Positions 8,726-17,678 of a DNA stretch of 64,000 nucleotides are shown piece after piece. The translations under genes were made by a program, and so were the position numbers. This DNA comes from Angomonas deanei (lineage: Eukaryota; Euglenozoa; Kinetoplastea; Trypanosomatida; Trypanosomatidae), in the NCBI GenBank assembly GCA_903995115.1, contig LR877147.1:682001-746000 (forward strand). Reading direction: 5' to 3'. Numbering within the stretch: the first letter of the stretch is position 1; each line of letters begins with the position of its first letter. The notes beneath the pieces are model-generated. The model had not been told where the DNA came from and searched no databases. It saw only the letters and a program-made list of their open reading frames with translations.

Positions 8726-10327
8726 ATGCTGTTTGTGTATCCCACACCTCAGTACCCCCGTAAACCATTGGAGTACGTGTTCAAGGGGTTATACCTCCTC
8801 TGCATGGTACTGCATGTCATTAGCATTTCCGTCCTCATCGCGGACTTCTACACCCGACTTCAGACGTCCATGATTGACTACTTCACCAGCAGCACCCTCA
8901 CTGTGGCCCCCAACCTCGCACTCGTCATGAAAGACTGTGCCTATGTCTCCAAGGTGAAGTTGAATGGTATTACCGCCGACGTCACGATCAACAGCGACTC
9001 CCTCCCCTACGGTTTGCTCACCACCTCCCAGTACATCATCTCCCTCTTTGTCGTCGAGTTCCTGATGGTCATCAACAATGGCATTTGCTCCATGAACTAC
9101 TCCAAGGGGAACCGACACCTGCGCTTTTTTGGGATCCATGTCCCCTTCTACCACATCACCATCGTCTTTACCTATGTGTACAGTATTGCCATTATTGTCA
9201 TTACGTGGGTGTTTGAGTCCAACCGCACTTTTTTTCGAGATGCTGTCCGGCACTGTGCGGAGGAGCAGGAGGCCGCGGACCCGGTGGCCTTGCTGGCGGC
9301 AGAGTACGATGACGTCAATATCTTTACAACCGCCGTCTACTGGCCATTTGCGGTGACCTGTTTTACCCTACTCATCTACTTTTTTGCCGCCGCGGTGCTC
9401 TGCTGGAATAGCGAAGACGAGGCGACGCTGCTGCTGTCGGAGGCCGACGCCCCGTGGGAGAAGCGCGGGGTTATGTGTGCCACGTACAAGCCGTTGCTAA
9501 AGATACACACCGCCCAGCGCAATGGGATCGTGGAGGATGCGCGGAAGGCGATTAGCGAAGGACAGCAGGTCCGCATTGTTCGTTCCTACCAGCTCATGAC
9601 CGAGGAGGACTTTGATGTACTGGTGAAGGCCATGCGGGAGCAGGTGATGCAGGCGCTGAAGGAGCGACAGTTCGAGAAACTAAAGGAGAACTTTGGTGAT
9701 CGGGAGTCGCAGATTGACGAGGGAGGTTTGATGTGGCGACAGGCGATGCCGTGGAAGCTCAAGGAAGGGGACCGAGACCCTTCCCCAGCGGAGGCCGATA
9801 ACTTTTACCCCGATGTAGATCAAATGCTATATGGCAGTGGCGATCTATACAATAATAACAATAATCAAGAAGAAATGTACCCGTTAGAAGACCTTGGACT
9901 CGATGAGGATGATTTCAGGGACGTGGTCGAGGACAATGGCAACTACAGTAATGACAATAATAATAATGTGTTTTACGATGAAGATGGAGAACAGATCATT
10001 CTTCAGGAGGAACCCACGTACGACGACAATCGTCGCTACCATGACGATTACTCGGAGAGAGGTTACAACGATTACAACAACAATAACAATAATAATAATA
10101 ACAATATGGATGACGAGGACTACTTCTACAATGGTCAAGATAATTATGAACCATCCCCTGTTAGCCCAACCGGAGATGAATACTCCCCCGCCGAGGAATG
10201 GAGCAATACGCGCCGACGAAACAACCCCAACAATAATAACAATAATAATTATAATAATAGTCATCGCAGAGGCTACGACGATGCGGACTACGACAATGGA
10301 GACGAAATGTCTTTTGATGATTTCTAA
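8726..10327 (+). CDS. Four-TM membrane protein with Asn/Asp-rich C-terminal tail, unknown function
   Basis: 533 residues. Four hydrophobic segments are visible at about 17-42, 99-120, 141-164 and 204-227, with a loop of about 55 residues between the first two. The second half is hydrophilic: a charged helical part (about 240-350), then an acidic tail rich in Asn, Asp and Tyr with several Asn runs encoded by imperfect AAT/AAC repeats (9850-10260). These runs are likely length-variable. I recognise no family. The ATG at 8726 closely follows an A-rich tract and is the only sensible start. It probably sits in an internal or plasma membrane with the tail exposed to the cytosol; topology is inferred. 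Confidence 0.75.
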   Translation: MLFVYPTPQYPRKPLEYVFKGLYLLCMVLHVISISVLIADFYTRLQTSMIDYFTSSTLTVAPNLALVMKDCAYVSKVKLNGITADVTINSDSLPYGLLTTSQYIISLFVVEFLMVINNGICSMNYSKGNRHLRFFGIHVPFYHITIVFTYVYSIAIIVITWVFESNRTFFRDAVRHCAEEQEAADPVALLAAEYDDVNIFTTAVYWPFAVTCFTLLIYFFAAAVLCWNSEDEATLLLSEADAPWEKRGVMCATYKPLLKIHTAQRNGIVEDARKAISEGQQVRIVRSYQLMTEEDFDVLVKAMREQVMQALKERQFEKLKENFGDRESQIDEGGLMWRQAMPWKLKEGDRDPSPAEADNFYPDVDQMLYGSGDLYNNNNNQEEMYPLEDLGLDEDDFRDVVEDNGNYSNDNNNNVFYDEDGEQIILQEEPTYDDNRRYHDDYSERGYNDYNNNNNNNNNNMDDEDYFYNGQDNYEPSPVSPTGDEYSPAEEWSNTRRRNNPNNNNNNNYNNSHRRGYDDADYDNGDEMSFDDF

Positions 10328-10646
10328 GGAAAACTATAGTTTTAGAGTAGAAGGAAAGGAATTGGATATGTTTTTTTGTACATTTTTTGTTTGTTTGTTT
10401 TTAGAGTTTACGTTAGATATTTTATTTTCTTTCATATATCGTTTTTAAAAAAAGAAACTTATTTATATCGTCTGTCAAAAGAATTCTGTGTGACAATACA
10501 CAAAAGAAAAGACCTCCTTTTTCTCTTCGTTCTTTTCTTATTTTTATTATTATTCTGTGAATCCCTATTATTACTACACCACAAAGGACATACATACACA
10601 TACGCAGACATATCCGGAAAAAAAAAAAAAAGAATTAGCCGTAAAA
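10328..10646. other. AT-rich intergenic region
   Basis: No gene seen. T-rich stretches at 10370-10440 and 10510-10560 could provide polyadenylation and trans-splice signals between the membrane-protein and BRCT genes. An A13 run ends just before the next ATG. Confidence 0.55.
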
Positions 10647-11642
10647 ATGTTTCGTGGAATGGTATTCCTCGTCCCGGAAGGTTTCCCTGACAAACAACAC
10701 TCCCCCATTGCGGATGCAATCGCGGTACAGGGGGGACGACTGGTGTCGCACTTTCCCAAAGACACCGCAGAGGGGGCACCGTCATCCCTGGGGGACGCTC
10801 TCCTCGTTGGTTTGCAGTACAATGACTTCCCCAGAGGTTGTTTTCACAACTTGGAAGGTCATGCGCTGCTGCGGGGTGGGCGACACGCCGTCGTCTATGT
10901 GCGGTGGGTGGAGGCCTGTCTCCTCGCCGGCCGCTGTGTCCCGGTGAAGCCGCTCCCCCAGGACGGCTACAACCCCCACACCGCCTTCCTCTGCTACGAC
11001 CCTTTATTCCTAGACCAAGTGCACTTCACCACCACCCAAGTACCACCCTCCATCAAGTTCAACTTGATCGCCTTGCTGCAGTTTTACGGCGCGCACTACA
11101 GCCCCCACCTCCGACGCAGCACCACACTGGTGGTGTATATGCCGGTGTGGGGGCCTCCCTCCCAGAGAGAGCGGAGCGGTCCTTCCAAGCTGGAAGTCGC
11201 CAAGGAGAATGGGATCACCTGTGTCAGTCTGCGATGGATGCAAGACTGTCTACAGCGTAACTTGCTGCTCCCCGAGGAGCGGGTCTCCCCATCACCGGGG
11301 GCTAGGCCGACCGTCTCCCCAGATGCCGTCGCCCCGTCCACCCAGACCGGCGTCCTTTCCTCCTCAGAGGAGACGACGACGGCGCCACTCCAAGCGTTCA
11401 AGAAGGAGCGGCCCACAGCGGAAGAAAGAGGTCTGTCCAGTGTGTCCTCGCTCTCTCCCCCTGCCGCCAACCCCTCTGTCGAGGAGCTCACCCACGCCTT
11501 CCCTCTCCCCACACCCGTCAAGCGCGGGAGAGGTCGGCCCGCCGGTGGGAAGAAGGACACGTGGACCGTCGTGCCGCTCTCGGAGGAGAGTCGTAAGAGA
11601 GGCCGACCACGAAAGACCGCCTCCCCTGCACAACGTCACTGA
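10647..11642 (+). CDS. Tandem BRCT-domain protein with two AT-hooks
   Basis: 331 residues from the ATG at 10647; an upstream in-frame ATG at 10557 lies in UTR-like sequence. BRCT 1 covers about 1-105: it opens with MFRGMVFLV, has an AVQGGRLV Gly-Gly turn and the conserved Trp in VVYVRWVEACLLAGR. BRCT 2 covers about 120-215, with SLRWMQDCLQRNLLLPE. A Ser/Pro-rich linker follows, then two AT-hook motifs, KRGRGRP (about 292) and RKRGRPRK (about 317). BRCT pairs bind phosphopeptides in DNA-damage and replication factors and AT-hooks bind minor-groove AT DNA, so I infer a nuclear chromatin or repair factor. No catalytic domain is present and orthology to a named factor is not claimed. Confidence 0.8.
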   Translation: MFRGMVFLVPEGFPDKQHSPIADAIAVQGGRLVSHFPKDTAEGAPSSLGDALLVGLQYNDFPRGCFHNLEGHALLRGGRHAVVYVRWVEACLLAGRCVPVKPLPQDGYNPHTAFLCYDPLFLDQVHFTTTQVPPSIKFNLIALLQFYGAHYSPHLRRSTTLVVYMPVWGPPSQRERSGPSKLEVAKENGITCVSLRWMQDCLQRNLLLPEERVSPSPGARPTVSPDAVAPSTQTGVLSSSEETTTAPLQAFKKERPTAEERGLSSVSSLSPPAANPSVEELTHAFPLPTPVKRGRGRPAGGKKDTWTVVPLSEESRKRGRPRKTASPAQRH

Positions 11643-12069
11643 TAGCGGGGTTTTTTGGCACGTTATCCTGCAATAACCTTACACACACACACACACTTTT
11701 GTTTGTTCATTTAAAGGCGGTTGCCTTACTCAGAAAAATATAACAAGTAATTGTGATCTTCACGCTCCCATAGAAATAAGATAAAATTTTTTGCATAGAC
11801 TCCGGAACCGTTTTTGGAACATCAGATACCCGTCCACGTAAGAAGATACACAAAAAGGAGGGGCAAGGGCCAATGTGCTCGCTCCTTACTTTTGCGTACA
11901 TCATAAAAAAAAAAAAAAAAAACTTTTTCTAGTTGTAACATGCTGGATTACCTGTTTTTTGGATTTATTTGCTCCACGGAATTGTCACACTTTCTTTCTT
12001 TCCTTTAAAATAGTGTTCACCTAGGTTAATCCAGTCTTTTCCGTTTATCGTCTACTTTGACGCTTGCAC
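11643..12069. other. Intergenic region with CA microsatellite
   Basis: No gene seen. It contains a short (CA)n run near 11680-11695, an A18 run near 11905 and a pyrimidine-rich stretch (11990-12005) before gene A. Unlike the other family genes, A is not preceded by the shared R1/R2/R5 modules. Confidence 0.5.
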
Positions 12070-13080
12070 ATGTCTGACACCGCTCCAGACCCCTTCTTTG
12101 CACAATGGACCGCGCTACAAGAACGAGTCAATGAACTGACGAATGAAAAGATGGCTTGGGTGGAGAAAAGAATTACGCTCAAAAACAAGTACGACATGAT
12201 AACAGAGAAGTGTGCGGAAATGTCGGTACAACAGAGGGCTCTGGTGTCCGAAAACCGAGGGTGGCGCGAAAAGTACGGCCGCCTGAAAAAAGAGCACGAT
12301 GCACTGGTGGAGGAGCACCAGGACTATATGGGGGAAATGGTCAACGTCAGCACACGTCTGAAAGAGGAACTGGAGGAAGCGAAGAGCAGCAAGAAGCCCA
12401 CCGGCGGGATGGATGAACAGAGGAAAGTGTTACTCGACAACTTCTATGACTGTTCAGTCGGTCAGTTTGACCTAATCGCGTTGTTCAACTATTACAAGGC
12501 GTATGGTGTTTCCGCTGATGTGATGAAGGAAACACTCACCGCCGATCACCGTGAGACGTTGACCCTACCGGATGATCTTAACACCTTCGTGGGAGAAGCC
12601 AATGTGAGAGAATTCTTCGCACAGTTTGTTGCCGCACTCCCAACCCTGAGGTGTATCACTGGGCACTTTAAGGGACCTTGGGATTGCTACGTACAATACA
12701 AGCAGGGTGGCGTCGCTCTCCCGGTGCTGGAGGCTTTCTGTGGCGGCTACAACGGCACCTCTTATCAACTCACTCAAGATGAAGTTAAAGCATTACAGTC
12801 CGCTGAGCTGTCTGTGTCAGACTATCTCATCACGGTGCTGCCTCTCCTGCCGCGGGTAACCGACGTATGGGTATTTTATACCAATATAACCACCCTCGAC
12901 TGGTGTGAGGCGATTCCGGAACGAGTGAGTGGTGTGGACATCGATGACTGTCCCGACATACAAGACTGCACACCGCTGTTGAAGATGAAAGGATTGAAGC
13001 GCGTGGGTCACAACGCTCACACCAATCCCTCCTTTGACGCGGTGCAAGAGCAGTTAATCAGAAAAGGCGTGATGTGTTAA
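12070..13080 (+). CDS. Repeat-family protein A (coiled coil, 1 repeat, LRR-like cap)
   Basis: 336 residues from the ATG at 12070; an upstream in-frame TTG is not a likely start. Layout shared by the family: N-terminal signature MSDTAPDPFFAQW, a long charged heptad-like coiled coil (about 15-115), a conserved linker (FYDCSVGQFDLIALFNY), one ~82-residue repeat starting LPDDLNTFVGEANVREF and containing ALPTLRCITGHF and YVQYKQG, then a cap with ITTLDWCEAIPE and DCTPLLKMKGLK that reads like leucine-rich repeats. No signal peptide or TM segment is visible. Function is unknown; coiled coil plus LRR suggests protein binding. Its 5' flank is unique while its linker is almost identical to that of member G. 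Confidence 0.8.
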   Translation: MSDTAPDPFFAQWTALQERVNELTNEKMAWVEKRITLKNKYDMITEKCAEMSVQQRALVSENRGWREKYGRLKKEHDALVEEHQDYMGEMVNVSTRLKEELEEAKSSKKPTGGMDEQRKVLLDNFYDCSVGQFDLIALFNYYKAYGVSADVMKETLTADHRETLTLPDDLNTFVGEANVREFFAQFVAALPTLRCITGHFKGPWDCYVQYKQGGVALPVLEAFCGGYNGTSYQLTQDEVKALQSAELSVSDYLITVLPLLPRVTDVWVFYTNITTLDWCEAIPERVSGVDIDDCPDIQDCTPLLKMKGLKRVGHNAHTNPSFDAVQEQLIRKGVMC

Positions 13081-13532
13081 GAAGGCGGCAGCTCAAGGTT
13101 AAGGGTGCAGAACAAACACACTTTCCGTCCGCTCTACATGCTTCACCACTTCCATTATCTTTCTCACTCCGTTCTCTCGGAGAGACGATCAACTATAGAG
13201 TGCATGCACTAGTTGCTCTTCAGAGCTATTGTTTTCTTTTCTTTCTTTTTACCGCTGAACTATTTTTGAGATATATTTAAAAAACAAAAAACACAAAAGT
13301 GAAACACGTTTTGATTTCCTATTACCGAAAAAGTTACCGGACTGTTCCCGTCTGAAGTAGTGGATGCTATTTCCTACCTTTCTGTTCTCTCTGCCCTCCT
13401 CCTTCTCTTCTCTTTCACTCATTCAAGCGCCATGTGAATAGTCGCCACACAAGACCGTCCCTCCACTGCATCTCATTGCGCACACGTATGTCTGTGTGCG
13501 TTTCATTCCTCTATCTTTCTCCCAGTACGTCC

Positions 13533-13658
13533 ATGACGATAAACCACTTACGACGGTCTTATGACCTTACTACCCCGAAAATGGATAGACGATACAGTGT
13601 TTTACAACAAAAGGGGCCCGCCGACTTCAATTTCCAGCAGGCGGTGTCCCGTGTCCGA
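13533..13658 (+). repeat. R1 module, copy 1 (126 bp, hairpin and small ORF)
   Basis: Identical to copies 5 and 6. A strong hairpin can form between 13613-13622 (GGGGCCCGCC) and 13640-13650 (GGCGGTGTCCC), with one bulged T and a 17-base loop. It encodes MTINHLRRSYDLTTPK followed by MDRRYSVLQQKGPADF and more; here the frame runs from ATG 13485 (MSVCVSF) to a TAA at 13719. Confidence 0.85.
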
Positions 13659-13671
13659 GAAGCGTGCTGCG

Positions 13672-13958
13672 CATTGATTACTTTTCTTTCTGCTTCCTTG
13701 AGTCGCGTGAATGATGTATAAAATAACAATTTTCACTTTTAAACGTGCCCGACACCAATTGAACATGACGGATACACCTTGTTAAGCGTCATCCGCTGAA
13801 CCGCTAACGCACGGTATACAGTACTACTGTTGTTGTTCCTTCCCTCCACGACAGACATGATGAACCACAAAATACTTTATGTTTGCACATTTATTGAGAC
13901 ACCCTTGCTCACGGGCAGGGGTGTTGACGATGCGACGAGTACTAAGAACACCAACTGA
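13672..13958 (+). repeat. R2a module, copy 1
   Basis: Roughly 290-bp module that follows R1 in four places, running from TTGATTACTTTTCT to ACTAAGAACACC. No ORF of note. Confidence 0.8.
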
Positions 13959-14142
13959 ATTTTTCTGCTTCCTATCACCCACCCCTAAAGAACCACACAC
14001 GATGACACACACCGACTGGAGTCTCTGAGATCAACTGAATTGAGAAATCGGATAGAATTCTTCTGACGATTGGTTTTCTGTGCTCCTCTTTTTGTTGTTG
14101 TTAGTGGTACTGGTTTTTTGTGATTACAGTATCGTTTACGTT

Positions 14143-14239
14143 CGCTAAATGATGTTTACGCTTTGGAATTACCATCTGAACCTTGATTGAAGAGATTATG
14201 CAATTGTGCATTACACTGTTACTCAACTTTTGACTGACG
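14143..14239 (+). repeat. R3 module, copy 1
   Basis: About 97 bp starting CGCTAAATGATGTTTACG and ending CAACTTTTGACTGACG. Four copies occur in the window, two here and two near 53.4-53.8 kb. Confidence 0.85.
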
Positions 14240-14356
14240 TGGCGATCGAAACTGTTTTTTGTTATTATTATTTTGTTCTTGTTACGTAAACGTTCGATTG
14301 GTTTCCCGTGTTTAATTTTACGGTTTGCTTACCATAACAGAACAGCTACCTCAAGT

Positions 14357-14446
14357 GATGAAATTGCTATGATCAAAAAAATAATTGGAAGACGAGTCTG
14401 ACTAAAACATTATTGATGTATAAATTTTTTTATACGGCACTGACGA
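14357..14446 (+). repeat. R6 module, copy 1
   Basis: About 90 bp starting GATGAAATTGCTATGATC, matched at 53599-53685 with an A-run and a T-run length difference. Confidence 0.8.
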
Positions 14447-14526
14447 AATCTTTATTAGAAAACTGTTTTTTGTGTTCACACTACAACAAACAGGAACGTG
14501 GCAGGCCACTGATTGTCATTTATCAT

Positions 14527-14565
14527 CATTATAGTGGTTCAACAACATGATCCGAGAACATCTAT
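14527..14565 (+). repeat. R7 module, copy 1
   Basis: About 39 bp (CATTATAGTGGTTCAAC and following), matched at 53339-53377. In both places it lies just upstream of an R3 copy. Confidence 0.75.
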
Positions 14566-14589
14566 TTTTTTTTTTGTCGTTGTTATGTC

Positions 14590-14687
14590 CGCTAAATGAT
14601 GTTTACGCTTTGGAATTACCATCTGAACCTTGATTGAAGAAATTATGCAATTGTGCATTACACTGTTACTCAACTTTTGACTGATGT
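14590..14687 (+). repeat. R3 module, copy 2
   Basis: Direct repeat of 14143-14239 with a few substitutions, about 450 bp apart. Confidence 0.85.
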
Positions 14688-14790
14688 CGCGGAATGGGCC
14701 ATCTCTCTCGTCACACCAACTGTAGTCCGTATACAGTAAACAACCCTTTCTGCTGCTTCATTGTTAATTTTCTATTACACGTCTCTGTGC

Positions 14791-15018
14791 AAAGGATGAC
14801 ACACACCGACTGGAGTCAAAGCTGAACGGAGGAACTGAGTTGACAAAAAAGGGTTTATTATACATATAATAACTTGACTGAATTCTTCTGCTTACTGCTT
14901 CCTATCACCCACCCTTAAAGAACCACACACGATGACACACACCGACTGGAGTCTCTGAGATCAACTGAATTGAGAAATCGGATAGAATTCTTCTTTCCCC
15001 ATCTGACGATTGGTTTTT
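14791..15018 (+). repeat. R2b module, copy 1
   Basis: About 230 bp upstream of type II family genes. It contains the element GATGACACACACCGACTGG twice and a perfect small palindrome TTATTATACATATAATAA. An earlier truncated copy is at 13966-14078. Confidence 0.8.
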
Positions 15019-15154
15019 TTGGTATCACCGTGGAGTCACTTGACTAGCTGTTGCCTCCCTATCATCTATCAAATTTTCACCGCCGGCACTGTACATTGAG
15101 CCATACCCGTCTATCTCTCTATATTGTTTTTCGTCAGTTTTGTATCAAGCATCA

Positions 15155-16447
15155 ATGACCGACACAGTTCCAGCTGCCTTCTTCGCCCAATGGGTGGCGC
15201 TCCAAGGAAGAGTCGATGACCTAACGAACGAGAAGGTGACTTTAGTGGAGGAAAAGAGTGCCCTTCGGGAGGAAAGGATAACTCTCCAAAACAAGTACGA
15301 CAATCTGAAAAAAGAGCACGACGAACTGGTGGAGGAGCACCGCGACTATGCGGAGGAAATGACCAGCATCAACACACGTCTGAAGCAGGAATTGGAGGAA
15401 GCGTTGGCGGAGAAGGAGGAATCGAAGCGACAGATGCACGTGACAAGAGAGATGTGTGACTTCAGGCTATGTTTGACGGAAAACTGCTATAACTGTATGG
15501 CTGGACAGTTTGACCTGATCAAGGTGTTTAAGTATTACAAGGAAAATACCATTTCTGTTTATTCGATTAGAGAAATACTAAATTCAGATCACCGGGAGAC
15601 GCTGAACCTACCTAAAAGATGGAAATCCTCCGTAGAAGACGCCAATGTGAGAGAGTTCTTTGAGACCATCGTTGCCGCACTCCCAAACCTGAAGAGCATT
15701 ACTGGCTACCCTGAGGGACTGGCACACTGCTACGTAATGTACACGCAGGGTAACGTGCCTCGTCAAGTGTTGGAGGCTTTCTGCGGCGGCTACAACGAAA
15801 CCACTTATTATCTCACTCAAGACGCAATCAAGGCGATACAGTCCGCTGCACTAACCCTCTCAGACTATCTCTCGACAGTGATACCACTCCTAACAAAGGT
15901 GACTGATCTCTCGCTCCCAGATAGCCTTAACGCCTCTATAGGAGACGACAACGTGGGAGAGTTCTTGGAGATGATCGTTGCCGCACTCCCAAATTTGAAG
16001 AGCATTACTGGGTACTTCACGAGTCTCGAACACTGTTACATACAACACAAGGAAGGTATCGTCCCTCGCAAAGTGCTGGAGGCGTATTGTGGTAACTACG
16101 GCAAAACCACTTATGAGCTCACCAATAACACAATCCTCGCGATAGAATCCTCTGAACTGACTGTGTCAGGATATCTCATCACGGTGATACCGCTCCTGCC
16201 GGAGGTGATCTACGTATCCGTAGGCGAGACCAAGATTGCCACCCTTGACTGGTGTGCAGCACTGCCAGACAGCATAATCAGAATAGACATTAGTGATTGT
16301 CCCAACCTAAAAGACTGCACACCGCTGTTGAAGATGAAAGGATTGAAGGTGGTGTTTTACAACTCGAAAACCAATCCGTCCTTCAACGCTGTGAAAGAAC
16401 AGTTGAAAAGTAAAGGAGTCACTTGCAAACCGCTACATCCTTACTGA
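15155..16447 (+). CDS. Repeat-family protein B (coiled coil, 2 repeats, LRR-like cap)
   Basis: 430 residues from the ATG at 15155, just after a pyrimidine tract and CAG (15134-15136) that fits a trans-splice site. N-terminus MTDTVPAAFFAQWVALQ, coiled coil to about residue 105, linker, then two repeats (LPKRWKSSVEDANVREF... and LPDSLNASIGDDNVGEF...), each with ALPNLKSITGY, and a cap with IATLDWCAALPD and CPNLKDCTPLLKMKGLK. The first repeat is nearly identical in DNA to that of C, 18 kb away, while its N-terminus matches F. Stop TGA. Function unknown. Confidence 0.82.
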   Translation: MTDTVPAAFFAQWVALQGRVDDLTNEKVTLVEEKSALREERITLQNKYDNLKKEHDELVEEHRDYAEEMTSINTRLKQELEEALAEKEESKRQMHVTREMCDFRLCLTENCYNCMAGQFDLIKVFKYYKENTISVYSIREILNSDHRETLNLPKRWKSSVEDANVREFFETIVAALPNLKSITGYPEGLAHCYVMYTQGNVPRQVLEAFCGGYNETTYYLTQDAIKAIQSAALTLSDYLSTVIPLLTKVTDLSLPDSLNASIGDDNVGEFLEMIVAALPNLKSITGYFTSLEHCYIQHKEGIVPRKVLEAYCGNYGKTTYELTNNTILAIESSELTVSGYLITVIPLLPEVIYVSVGETKIATLDWCAALPDSIIRIDISDCPNLKDCTPLLKMKGLKVVFYNSKTNPSFNAVKEQLKSKGVTCKPLHPY

Positions 16448-17678
16448 TGTGCCGCGTACACTCATTTTTCTTATCGGTCTATATGGGGTTTATCAGACGT
16501 GGCGTACCCTCCCCAATGAAGGAAGTGAGAGCGCATTATCTTTTCCTCCCTGGACGCTAATTCGCTCTTCTCTCCCATCTACTAAACTAGGTATCAAGGA
16601 TAAGGCTTATTCTTTTCCTTTTTGCTGGTTCTTTCCTATCTTAATTTCTTCAAGAAAAGAAAAAAAACGGAATAACTGTTAAATAATGTAAATACAGCGG
16701 TGATAAAATTAATTGACTCTCCACTTCGAAAAAAAAAAATAGTTTAACGGAATGGATAATGACAGCGATATATACATAAATTCTGCGTCTCATGCTCCCG
16801 TACTTCGACGCGCATATCTTATTCTCGAAGGCTGATATTTTATTATTATTTTGCTGCCGAATATTATTTGCTTTTCATTTGTAGTTGTTTCCCTGATGAG
16901 ATACAAATCGACCAATAATCCGAAAATAACACGAGTGAAAAACAATTTTTGCAATTCCAAATGATCTGATTGTTCTGCTTATTATTATTTTTGATGTTGC
17001 TGGTATTCATTATTTTTTTTTTTTTTTTTGCACAACGGTTGTGTCCTACGGTGTGGCATGACGTCTTGTTTGTTCTTGATTAGTTTCTTTTACTTTCATC
17101 TGATGATCAAACGAGAACAAGCATATATCTGAGAAATTCTTTTCCAATGAGAAACACAAATCTAGTCCTTGAAATCTGAACCTATTTCTGATTCGTGTGT
17201 ATTTTCCCTACTTCGCTGCGTGTGATCATTTCATGATGGACAATAAACCATTATTACCATTCAAGAGCAGAAACTAAACACTAATGACGGACAACAATTA
17301 TCTTGGCTGACTGCTTATTACGATTCTGTATGCTTTCACGATCGAATGATGTGCAAAATCGACTTTTTCTATTGAAGAAATCTTAATCTACCACTTTGCC
17401 TTTCTGTCTACTTCTTTCTACAAGAGGGAAACGGAACAGGTCAGAGTGTGTAGTGTTGAAGATAGCGATACGCTCAGTATTCTTGCCTGATGAGCTTTTC
17501 GTTTCTCTGCTTCACTGCTTTTCCCACTACTGTCTTTCGCCGTGGAAAAGTGAAGATTGTAGTTTTCTTGTGGATGAAACTATTTCTATGATGTGCTTCT
17601 ATTTCTGTTATGAGCAACTGCAAGAAGTGTGTCACATTCCATTCTCTCTCTCTCTCTCTCTCTCGCTTCAAAGTCAGT
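16448..17678. other. Long AT-rich gap between block 1 and VPS45
   Basis: About 1.2 kb with no recognisable gene, tRNA or family repeat. A T17 run lies near 17013-17030, and a (TC)n tract at 17644-17664 just before VPS45 is the likely trans-splice polypyrimidine tract. Two small ORFs (16449-16682, 17396-17740) have no visible family features. The first 100 bases resemble the 3' flanks of other family genes only weakly. Confidence 0.5.

Larger units (their letters stand above)
13081..15154. repeat. Repeat-rich gap between family genes A and B
   Basis: About 2 kb without a conventional gene. From left to right it holds the 3' flank of A, module R1 (13533-13658), R2a (13672-13958), a truncated R2b (13966-14078), two copies of R3 (14143-14239, 14590-14687) with R6 and R7 between them, a full R2b (14791-15018), and the type II 5' flank of gene B. 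Compared with the gap before E, about 0.7 kb holding the R3 pair has been inserted between R2a and R2b. Confidence 0.8.

Noticed and set aside
14143-14687. CRISPR-like array from the repeated R3 units
   Set aside because: Only two copies per site, units about 97 bp, spacing irregular, and the genome is eukaryotic.
16449-16682. 77-codon ORF right after gene B
   Set aside because: Starts two bases after B's stop, no motif, and AT-rich composition like UTR.
17097-17136. Possible box C/D snoRNA (TGATGAT ... CTGA)
   Set aside because: Box C is imperfect, the distance to box D is too short and no terminal stem is visible.
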